From Microbacterium halotolerans (GTDB lineage Bacteria > Actinomycetota > Actinomycetes > Actinomycetales > Microbacteriaceae), in contig NZ_KZ984051.1 of the NCBI RefSeq assembly GCF_003569805.1, positions 745,779 through 809,778 of the forward strand: a stretch of DNA of 64,000 nt, in the 5' to 3' direction. The notes under the pieces are model-generated. The model had not been told where the DNA came from. It searched no databases and saw only the letters and a list, made by a program, of their open reading frames with translations. This document shows, in pieces, positions 44,669 through 51,147 of this stretch. The position numbers and the translations under genes were made by a program. The stretch's first letter is position 1, and every line of letters starts with the position of its first letter.

Positions 44669-45355
44669 TCATCTCGGTGAGAGCGCAGCGACAGCGCTGG
44701 AGACGAAGGAGCTGACGCGCTCCGGCGCAGCCAGCGGGATCGAATGACTGGTCGCGATCTCTTCGACTGTCGCATGAGCGCGCGTAGCCATGTCGCGTTG
44801 CGCCTCTGGGCGCAGGTGCTTGTCGAGTGTCGCGATCATGTACCACGCCGGCTTCGTCGCCCACGCGGGTTCGCCGGCGGGGCGGGTGAAGATGCCATCG
44901 GCGCTGGCTCTTCTGCGCTCGCGACGTGCCAGCATCACCTGTTCCGGCACATCCCACGACAGCGCCATGCGCGCCTCTTCGCTCTCGACGCTGCTCCACT
45001 CTCCGTCAGGCCCTCGAGTCATGAACCGTGAGACCTCGGCCGGCTCGTAGCCGGTGACGATCCCGTTCACCGTCTCGCCCTCGGCCGGCGCGAAGGCGGC
45101 GATGTAGACGACTCCTCGGACGCGTTCGTGTCGTCCGGCGTCGGTGATGACCGCGCCGCCGTATGAATGTCCGACGAGCAGGACGTCTCCGTCTGCGGCA
45201 TCGACCAGTGCACGCACCGCTGCGACGTCGTCGTCGAGCGATTGGGACGGGTTGTCGGCCACGGCCACGAGATGGCCCGACGCCTCGAGGAGCGGGGCGA
45301 CAGCGCTCCAGTCGTAGTCGGAGCCGCCCATGCCGTGAACGAGGATGATGTGCAT
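44669..45355 (-). CDS. Alpha/beta-fold hydrolase
   Basis: A 228-aa hydrolase with IILVHGMGGSDYDWS (oxyanion loop), nucleophile elbow VGHSYGGAVITDAG and a C-terminal His in ATSHSIPLAAPE, completing a Ser-Asp-His triad. It resembles the small esterase/hydroxynitrile-lyase-like group. The ATG at 45355 is chosen over an in-frame start five codons earlier because AAGGAG precedes it. It is convergent with the amidohydrolase and follows the cyclase gene on the minus strand, so the two probably form an operon. Confidence 0.85.
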   Translation of the reverse strand: MHIILVHGMGGSDYDWSAVAPLLEASGHLVAVADNPSQSLDDDVAAVRALVDAADGDVLLVGHSYGGAVITDAGRHERVRGVVYIAAFAPAEGETVNGIVTGYEPAEVSRFMTRGPDGEWSSVESEEARMALSWDVPEQVMLARRERRRASADGIFTRPAGEPAWATKPAWYMIATLDKHLRPEAQRDMATRAHATVEEIATSHSIPLAAPERVSSFVSSAVAALSPR

Positions 45356-45376
45356 CGTGCACTCCTTCAAGCGGGA

Positions 45377-46036
45377 TCAGCGCAGTCGGGCCGCGTCCTC
45401 CGCGGGCAGCGGGAGGAGGATCGTCGGAGCAGGCGCGGCCTCGCGCCCTTCGAACGGCACCGGCTGGCAGACCATCAGGTAGTCCCCCGGTTCCACACGT
45501 GAGAGCTCGGCGTTCTCCAGGATCACGATTCCCGCCGTGCAGAGAATCACGTGGGTCGGCCACTCCTGAGTGTGTTCCGGGGCCTCGATGGTCATGTAGT
45601 CGTTCCCGGCGAATCGCACGCCGCGATCCGCCAGCCACTGAGCGCCGGTGGGGCCGAGCCCCACCCAGGTCTCCGACTTCTCAGCGCGTGTGAGCGCGTC
45701 GGTGGAGTTGCGCGTCCGGAACAGCACTCTTTCTGCGCCTTCCGCGCCGGCGGCCTCGAGATCCTCCGCGGTGATCTCCTCGCTCACCGCACGCAGATCG
45801 AGCACGCGGACGGGGCCGACGACGCTCTCCAACGCGATCTGATCCACGGTCGCACCGCCCGGGACGAAATGGGATGGAGCGTCGACGTGCGTGCCGGTGT
45901 GGGCACCGATCAGCCAGCGTGAGACATCGGAGGCGAACCCATCGGCGATCTGCTCGACCATCTCGTACGTTGGTCGGCGCCCCCAGTGCAGCATGTCGCC
46001 GTGGATGGGAATGTTGATGTCGATGGGATCGGTCAT
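45377..46036 (-). CDS. Cyclase-family hydrolase (kynurenine formamidase / isatin hydrolase type)
   Basis: A 219-aa protein with the cyclase motif AHTGTHVDAPSHFVPGG, whose His/Asp residues bind a divalent metal, and the family features VLFRTRNSTD, PTGAQWLADRGVRFAGNDY and CQPVPFEGREAAPAPTILLP. Family members hydrolyse N-formylkynurenine, isatin or similar amides. Within this regulon it may open a ring or remove a formyl group. The ATG at 46036 is preferred to a start ten codons earlier because the family begins there. Confidence 0.87.
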   Translation of the reverse strand: MTDPIDINIPIHGDMLHWGRRPTYEMVEQIADGFASDVSRWLIGAHTGTHVDAPSHFVPGGATVDQIALESVVGPVRVLDLRAVSEEITAEDLEAAGAEGAERVLFRTRNSTDALTRAEKSETWVGLGPTGAQWLADRGVRFAGNDYMTIEAPEHTQEWPTHVILCTAGIVILENAELSRVEPGDYLMVCQPVPFEGREAAPAPTILLPLPAEDAARLR

Positions 46037-46062
46037 GCAGCCTCCAGACGTTGAAGTAAATT

Positions 46063-46089
46063 GCATTCGATTCTATTGGGATTGTATCC
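46063..46089 (-). promoter_or_regulatory. Weak paired operator upstream of the cyclase gene
   Basis: GTATCC (46084) and the poorly matching GCATTC (46063) lie 21 bp apart, 27 bases before the cyclase start. The spacing is right but one box is degenerate. Pair assignment is tentative. Confidence 0.4.
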
Positions 46090-46161
46090 CAAATGAGGTC
46101 CTGCTCGCTTCCGCGATCATGATGCCGCACGTCGCCAGGCTCTCGAGTCGTGATTGAGAAT

Positions 46162-46188
46162 GTATCCTAACATCAAGAAAGTGGATCC
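46162..46188 (+). promoter_or_regulatory. Paired operator of the amidohydrolase-deaminase operon
   Basis: GTATCC (46162) and GGATCC (46183) are 21 bp apart, ending close to the first possible ATG (46191). Confidence 0.65.
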
Positions 46189-46217
46189 ATATGTTCGCGA
46201 GCCAGAAGGATGACGGC

Positions 46218-46982
46218 ATGATCATCGACGCATACAACACGACCCAGGATGTGCGGGGTCGTTCCGACTATCTGACCGGTGCGCGCCCTGGTGAGGAGCC
46301 GCCCGCATACACGCCGTTCGATCCGAATCGCATCCTCACCCGTATGGATGCGGCCGGGGTGGACATGGCGATGGTCTGCTCGCTTGCGCAGCGCATCGAG
46401 AACGACTTCATCATCGGGCTTCAAGACGCTCATCCCGACCGGTTCATCGGGTTCGGTCAGGTGATGCCTCAGGCGGACGATGCGCTGAGCGAGATCCGCC
46501 GGATGAGCGAGGCGGGAATCCGCGGACTGAAGCTGCACCCCAGCATGCACGGCTACCACGTGGCGGATCACGGCCTGCTCGATCCCGTCTTCCGCCTGTG
46601 TGCAGATCTGGGTATGGCCGTCATCGTCAATGCCCTGGACGATGCCTTCTGCGCACCGTTCGCGATCGAGGAGATCGCGAAGGGGCACCCGGACGTGCCG
46701 ACGATCATCGCGCACATGGGCGCGGTGTGGAACGTGCCGGAGGCCATCATCGTCGCCGAGCGCCGATCGAACGTCTACCTCGAGACGTCGGCGACGCTGA
46801 TGGCGGACGTCAAGCGCGCGTACGCGCGCGTCGGACCCGAGAAGATCCTGCTGGGATCGGAGTGGCCGGGTTCGGACTTCGATCTCGAGCGGATGAAGAT
46901 ATTGAAAGCCGTGCCGGACGAAGCGGATCGCGCGCTCATCGAAGGCGGGAACTACGCCCGCATCATGCGGATCGAAGGGTGA
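46218..46982 (+). CDS. Amidohydrolase_2-family protein with altered metal site
   Basis: A 254-aa TIM-barrel protein of the ACMSD/amidohydrolase-2 group: TPFDPNRILTRMDAAGVDMA, GIRGLKLHPSMHGYHV, VPTIIAHMGAVWNVPEA and PEKILLGSEWPGSD. The metal-binding HxH of strand 1 (usual DAHTH) is DAYNT here (Tyr6, Thr8), the second-strand His is Asn138 (AVIVNALDD) and the Asp of GSDWP is Glu215; only His166 is kept. The protein is otherwise intact. ATG 46218 with AAGGA seven bases upstream is preferred; ATG 46191, directly after the operator, would add nine residues. Upstream of and probably cotranscribed with the deaminase-like gene. Confidence 0.8.
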   Translation: MIIDAYNTTQDVRGRSDYLTGARPGEEPPAYTPFDPNRILTRMDAAGVDMAMVCSLAQRIENDFIIGLQDAHPDRFIGFGQVMPQADDALSEIRRMSEAGIRGLKLHPSMHGYHVADHGLLDPVFRLCADLGMAVIVNALDDAFCAPFAIEEIAKGHPDVPTIIAHMGAVWNVPEAIIVAERRSNVYLETSATLMADVKRAYARVGPEKILLGSEWPGSDFDLERMKILKAVPDEADRALIEGGNYARIMRIEG

Positions 46983-46986
46983 GCTG

Positions 46987-47430
46987 ATGTCACGACCACC
47001 TCTGACCCGCCCTGCCGTCATGGGCGACGACGACGCGGAGCTGATGGCGAGGGCGCTCGACCTGCTCGACCGCGCGTACGCGGAGGGGCGGCACGAGGTC
47101 GTGGCGGCGATGCGGACTGCTGATGGTGCCGTCCATCTGGGCGTGCACGTCGACGGCTCAGCGCGTCGCAGCAGCGTGTGCGCCGAGGGCGCCGCCGCGT
47201 CCGGGGTCGTCGCGCACCGGGCGTCCGGTGGTTCCGGCGAGCTGATAGCCGCGGTGAGCGTGCTGAGGCGCCCAGGCGGATCGACACACGTCATCGAGCC
47301 GTGCGGGGTGTGCGCCGAACTCATCACGGATTACTGGCCGGAGGCCAGGGTGTGGGTGACGCAGGGGGACGAGACCGTCGCGGTCGCCGCCCGGGAGCTG
47401 CTGCCGGTCAAGCGCACGCGACGGTGGTGA
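46987..47430 (+). CDS. Cytidine-deaminase-like zinc protein
   Basis: A 147-aa protein with the CDA fold and zinc site CAEGAA (Cys ligand and catalytic Glu) plus EPCGVCAEL (two Cys ligands). GVHVDGSARRSSVCAEGAAA and HVIEPCGVCAELITDYWPE resemble small tetrameric cytidine/blasticidin deaminases. In this regulon it may release ammonia from an amino-heterocycle intermediate rather than from cytidine. It starts four bases after the amidohydrolase-like gene. Confidence 0.85.
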   Translation: MSRPPLTRPAVMGDDDAELMARALDLLDRAYAEGRHEVVAAMRTADGAVHLGVHVDGSARRSSVCAEGAAASGVVAHRASGGSGELIAAVSVLRRPGGSTHVIEPCGVCAELITDYWPEARVWVTQGDETVAVAARELLPVKRTRRW

Positions 47431-47463
47431 GGAACGTCGAGCGGTGCCCCTCACCACGCGCAC

Positions 47464-47826
47464 TCACTTGTAGACGACGTAGAACTTGCGCACCGGTCGC
47501 GTAACCGTCCAGACGCCGGTCCAGCCGAGCGGGAAGTATGCGACGCTCCCGGTGGTGAGCTCGACGGCTTCCTCGCCGTCGCGCTGCACGGTCATCGCAC
47601 CCTCGAGAATGTGCACGATCTCGGCACGCGTCAGGAACTCCCAGCGCGATGTGCCGAGGTCGCTCTCCCAGGTGCCGGAGATAACGGTGCGCTCATCATT
47701 GATGAACTCCACTTTCGAGCGCGTGATGATCTCACCGGAGATCGGTCGGGCACTCGGAAGGGCGAGCGGCTTCGCCTCGAGCTCAGTGGCGGGAATCTCG
47801 GCGGGGCGGTAGGTTTGCGTCATCAT
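47464..47826 (-). CDS. Small cupin-domain protein (DUF861 / ureidoglycine aminohydrolase-like)
   Basis: A 120-aa single-cupin protein: SGTWESDLGTSRWEFLTRAE, IVHILEGAMTVQRDGEE, VAYFPLGWTGVWTVTRPVRK. The W-E-F/E-x-x-H and Y/F-P-x-G-W pattern is typical of the DUF861 cupin group, several of which act on nitrogen-rich small molecules or as ligand sensors. Only two bases separate its ATG from an operator box, so repression would sit directly over the start, and a leaderless or very short-leader message is likely. Confidence 0.85.
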   Translation of the reverse strand: MMTQTYRPAEIPATELEAKPLALPSARPISGEIITRSKVEFINDERTVISGTWESDLGTSRWEFLTRAEIVHILEGAMTVQRDGEEAVELTTGSVAYFPLGWTGVWTVTRPVRKFYVVYK

Positions 47827-47827
47827 T

Positions 47828-47854
47828 GGATCCTAAATGAGATACAGTGGATCC
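47828..47854. promoter_or_regulatory. Paired operator in the cupin / MBL divergent region
   Basis: GGATCC at 47828 and 47849, 21 bp apart, inside ATTGGATCCTAAATGAG and CAGTGGATCCTCAATG. Two divergent transcription units flank it; the cupin start codon is only two bases away. Confidence 0.72.
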
Positions 47855-48164
47855 TCAATGGGAAAGGTGCGACCAGATCGGTGCTCCAGGGCTCGCAGCT
47901 GTGTTCGCTCCGAAACGAACCGTATGGATCACAGAGACGGGGTTGGTGTCGATGGTCGGCGATCACGACGGCTTCGTCGACGGGTTGCCGTTCGGGGTCA
48001 TGCTCACGGGATCGCCGTTCGCTGATCGGGCTCTCGCCCACCTCGCCGAGGGCATCGCCGCGTCGGGTGTCGACCTGCTGGTGACGGGTGCTCATCTGCG
48101 TGGGCGAGCACTGAACGATCAACTGCTGGAAGCCGGCGGGAATTCTGTGGCGGCCGCGGTATGA
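47847..48164 (+). CDS. Small protein resembling the C-terminal part of an amidase/allophanate hydrolase (uncertain start)
   Basis: A 105-codon frame overlapping the MBL gene by ATGA. The clear part reads FVDGLPFGVMLTGSPFADRALAHLAEGIA (a typical end of the amidase domain: DGLPFGVTLI-x-PAFSDRALL) and VDLLVTGAHLRGRALNDQLLEAGG (like VVGAHLSGMPLNHQL of allophanate hydrolase). No catalytic residues of the amidase domain are included. It may be a remnant tail or a small domain retained for another task. The first start, a GTG, lies inside the operator; an internal ATG at 47952 is a more likely start. Confidence 0.5.
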   Translation: MDPQWERCDQIGAPGLAAVFAPKRTVWITETGLVSMVGDHDGFVDGLPFGVMLTGSPFADRALAHLAEGIAASGVDLLVTGAHLRGRALNDQLLEAGGNSVAAAV

Positions 48165-48988
48165 CCCGTGTCGATGCGTGGACGGGAGCCGCTCCGCTGG
48201 CTGTGCGCGGCAGGCCTCGGCGGCTCGTTCCGATGGTTCTCGGGTTCGAACCGATCCGGGAAGACGTCTCGATTCGCGGCGGGAGTGCATTCCGCCATCT
48301 GATGGAGCCGGTGACGGCAGCCGCTGTCGTCTACGACGAAGGCTGGATTCTTCTCGACGGCGGCTTCGATCCTGACCGGGTGCGGGATCCGGTCAGGCGC
48401 GCGGCATCCTTCGACTACGAGGGCTACACCCCGATCGTCCCGCAGGGCGACCCTCTTGTCGATCAGGTCGCGGAGGCAGGTCTGCAGTGGGGCGACCTCG
48501 CCGGCGCCGCGATCTCGCACGCGCACTTCGACCACACCGGCGCGGCTCGGCTGCTCGACGACGACCAGCCTCTCCTGTTGCAGCGCCGCGAATGGCAGCA
48601 CGTCTGTGAGGCTCCGTCGGAGCGCGCAGCGTTCCTCTTCCGTGCCGATTTCGATCACCCGAGGCTGCGGATCGGTCTGCTGGACGGGGACACGTCGCTT
48701 GCACCTGGGGTGGACGCCATCGACACGGCCGGCCACACTCCTGGTCATCAGTCGTTCGTCGTCCGCCTCGCGGGCGAGTCGATCGTGCTGGCAGGCGACG
48801 CCGCCGACCTGCGTGCCAACATCGACCAGCGCGCCCCGACGGGTTCCGTCGCGGATCCCGTCGACGATGCGGCAGCGCAGCGCGCGGTCGACCGTCTGAC
48901 GGCGCTCGATGCACGAGCCGACACCGTGGTGTGGCCGTCGCACGATCCGGAATGGGAGCCTTGGCAGCGGACCATCCGCAGGCGCTGA
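48161..48988 (+). CDS. Metallo-beta-lactamase-fold hydrolase, AHL-lactonase-like
   Basis: A 275-aa MBL protein with HAHFDHTG (His120, His122, Asp124, His125), IDTAGHTPGHQS, LAGDAADLRA and WPSHDPEWEPW, the four ligand regions of dizinc N-acyl-homoserine lactonases such as AttM/AiiA. Within this regulon it is more likely to open a lactone intermediate from the pathway than to quench quorum signals, though the family alone does not decide. It is translationally coupled to the small ORF upstream. Confidence 0.87.
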   Translation: MTRVDAWTGAAPLAVRGRPRRLVPMVLGFEPIREDVSIRGGSAFRHLMEPVTAAAVVYDEGWILLDGGFDPDRVRDPVRRAASFDYEGYTPIVPQGDPLVDQVAEAGLQWGDLAGAAISHAHFDHTGAARLLDDDQPLLLQRREWQHVCEAPSERAAFLFRADFDHPRLRIGLLDGDTSLAPGVDAIDTAGHTPGHQSFVVRLAGESIVLAGDAADLRANIDQRAPTGSVADPVDDAAAQRAVDRLTALDARADTVVWPSHDPEWEPWQRTIRRR

Positions 48989-49083
48989 CGAGGTGTGGCC
49001 CCGCCCGTCAGCGCAGCGCGTCGGCGAGTCGCGCACAACCAGGTCGGGAGCTTCACGTTCCTCTCGGTAGATCCGCGTTGTTC

Positions 49084-49110
49084 GTATCCTATAATGCTTG
49101 TATTGGATCC
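49084..49110 (+). promoter_or_regulatory. Paired operator and promoter of the TauE-like exporter gene
   Basis: GTATCC (49084) and GGATCC (49105), 21 bp apart, with a perfect -10 TATAAT (49090-49095) between. The transcription start would fall at the second box, 20 bases before the start codon. Confidence 0.75.
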
Positions 49111-49129
49111 AACAGTCTGGAGAGTGCAG

Positions 49130-49921
49130 ATGCACGCAGTTCCCGTCGGCGTTCGTCGGAGTCCCGGCTACGTGCTCTGGTGCATCGGCATCGGCCTGCT
49201 CACCGGGATGCTCTCCGGACTGTTCGGCGTGGGAGGAGGCACGGTCATCGTGCCTCTGCTCGTTCTGCTGCTGTCCTTCGACCAGCGGCTGGCCGCAGGC
49301 ACCTCGTTGACGGCGATCGTGCCGATAGCGGTGATCGGGGTCATCTCCTACGCCGGCCACGGGTCCGTCGCGTGGTTGCCGGCGCTGCTGCTCGCGTGCG
49401 GCGCGATCGTCGGTGCCCAGATCGGCACCTGGCTGCTTCCGCAGGTGTCTCAGCGCATTCTGCGCCTGTGCTTCGTCGCCTTCCTCGCGGTCGTCATCGT
49501 GATGCTCTTCGTGGTGATTCCATCTCGGGAGGCGATATGGGAGCTGACGTGGCTCACCGCGGCGCTTCTGGTGCTGCTCGGCCTGGCCACCGGCACGGTG
49601 TCCGGACTGATCGGGGTGGGAGGCGGGATCATCGTCGTGCCGGTGCTCATGCTCGCTTTCGGAACGAGCGATCTGGTCGCGAAGGGCACATCGCTGCTCA
49701 TGATGATCCCGGCAGCGGTCTCCGGCACGATCGGGAACCTGCGCCGGCACAACGTCGACCTCGTCGCAGCTGGCATCATCGGCGTCTCGGCGTGCACGAC
49801 GACGGCGTTCGGTGCGTGGCTGGCCGTTCGCGTCGACCCGTTCGCGGGCAACGTCCTGTTCGCGATCTTCCTCGTCTTCATCGCCGTTCAGATGGTGATC
49901 AAGACGTTCCGCAGTCGTTGA
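49130..49921 (+). CDS. TauE/SafE-family membrane transporter
   Basis: A 263-aa protein with seven or eight hydrophobic helices and the duplicated motif of TauE/SafE (DUF81) exporters: GMLSGLFGVGGGTVIVPLL near residue 25 and GTVSGLIGVGGGIIVVPVLM near residue 155. Family members move sulfite, sulfoacetate or other small organic acids out of the cell. In this regulon it may expel an acid end product. Longer in-frame N-termini exist, but the ATG with GGAG upstream lies after the operator/promoter and matches the family. Confidence 0.9.
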   Translation: MHAVPVGVRRSPGYVLWCIGIGLLTGMLSGLFGVGGGTVIVPLLVLLLSFDQRLAAGTSLTAIVPIAVIGVISYAGHGSVAWLPALLLACGAIVGAQIGTWLLPQVSQRILRLCFVAFLAVVIVMLFVVIPSREAIWELTWLTAALLVLLGLATGTVSGLIGVGGGIIVVPVLMLAFGTSDLVAKGTSLLMMIPAAVSGTIGNLRRHNVDLVAAGIIGVSACTTTAFGAWLAVRVDPFAGNVLFAIFLVFIAVQMVIKTFRSR

Positions 49922-50108
49922 AGCGCGCGCAGCGCCGTTGCTTCGGCAGATCTCGTGCGCCTCGCACGCGTTGCGCGTCGAGCGACCTTCCTCGGGCAGT
50001 GAAGCAGGAATCGAGGATGGCGGAATCTGAGCGCACGCCTTGTGGTCGAGCGAGCTCCGCTCGCATCCGGACGCAAGCGGCACGCTCGGCGGGTCGTACG
50101 CTGACACC

Positions 50109-50963
50109 ATGACCTTCACCGGTGTCAGCGCGTTCCCCCTCACTCCGTTCATCGACGACCGGATCGACGAGGAGGCGTATGCGGGGATCGTGCGACGGGT
50201 GGCTGCCAGCGGGGTCTCGTCGATCACGGCGCTGGGATCTACGGGATCGTACGCGTATCTGTCGCGCGAGGAACGGGCCGCCGCGCTGCGTATCGCGGTG
50301 GAGAACTCGGGCGAGAAGCCGGTGTTCGCCGGAGTCGGCGCCACCCGCACACGCCATGTGATCGAGCACGTCGCCGATGCCGCCGAGGCCGGCGCAGACG
50401 GTGTGCTGCTCGCGCCCGTCTCGTATCAGCCGCTGAGCGACGACGAGGTGCTCGGGCTGTTCCGCGATGTAGCGGGGCAGAGCGAGCTGCCGATCGTCGT
50501 GTACGACAACCCGCGCACGACCGGCTACGCATTCACGCCGGAGATGTATGCCAGGGTTGCCGAGATCGACGGCATCGCGTCGATCAAGATCCCGGGCGTT
50601 CCCGCGCATCCGGAGGCTGCGGCGGCGCTCGTCTCGCGCATCCGGAGCATGGTTCCCGAGCATGTGACCATCGGCGTGTCCGGTGACGCGTTCGCCGCAG
50701 CGGGGAGGGCGGCCGGGAGCGATGCGTGGTACTCGGTGCTGGCGGGGACGCTGCCGGATGAGGCGGTGCGGCTGTGGCAGACGGGGAACGACGAGCTGGG
50801 GCCGCTGTGGGAGATCTACGCCGAGGCCGGCGGCGGCCTGCGCGTGATGGCGGCCATCGCCGAGCAGTTCGGCCTCGTGAGGCGCCCCTGCCTGCCACGG
50901 CCGCTGATCGGACTGGACGACGAGGTGCGGGTGCGGCTGGCGGGGGTTCTCGCGCGAGCCTGA
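50109..50963 (+). CDS. DapA/NanA-family aldolase or lyase
   Basis: A 284-aa protein of the dihydrodipicolinate synthase / N-acetylneuraminate lyase family. It starts FTGVSAFPLTPFIDDRIDE, with ALGSTGSYAYLSREER (the GST/GSTGE loop), catalytic-type Tyr in VVYDNPRTTG and Schiff-base Lys in ASIKIPGVP. It condenses or cleaves a 2-oxo acid. Whether it is DapA proper or a catabolic lyase cannot be told; the typical DapA motif GTTGE is changed to GSTGS, which favours a non-lysine role. It lies outside the GGATCC operator set. Confidence 0.82.
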   Translation: MTFTGVSAFPLTPFIDDRIDEEAYAGIVRRVAASGVSSITALGSTGSYAYLSREERAAALRIAVENSGEKPVFAGVGATRTRHVIEHVADAAEAGADGVLLAPVSYQPLSDDEVLGLFRDVAGQSELPIVVYDNPRTTGYAFTPEMYARVAEIDGIASIKIPGVPAHPEAAAALVSRIRSMVPEHVTIGVSGDAFAAAGRAAGSDAWYSVLAGTLPDEAVRLWQTGNDELGPLWEIYAEAGGGLRVMAAIAEQFGLVRRPCLPRPLIGLDDEVRVRLAGVLARA

Positions 50964-50977
50964 CAGATGCCGCGGGG

Positions 50978-51005
50978 CCTTCCGGCCGGGCGGTCGGGCC
51001 GGAGG
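50978..51005 (+). terminator. Probable terminator after the DapA-family gene
   Basis: A GC-rich hairpin (CCTTCCGGCC / GGCCGGAGG, one bulged T, 9-bp stem) starting 15 bases past the stop. No U-tract follows. Confidence 0.4.
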
Positions 51006-51147
51006 CGACGCTGTCGCGGAGCTGAGAGCGTCCGGTTCAGGTCGAGGCTCCGGCGGGTCGTCTCGGTTGGGTGACGACCGTGTGGGTGGGCGGGTCTGGG
51101 GTGTCTGGGCGAGCGGGAATGTCGGAGGTCGGTGGGATGGTGAGGGC

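Noticed and set aside
49922..50108. Short ORFs between the TauE and DapA-family genes
   Set aside because: No ribosome-binding site, no conserved-looking sequence; likely just spacer at the right edge of the island.
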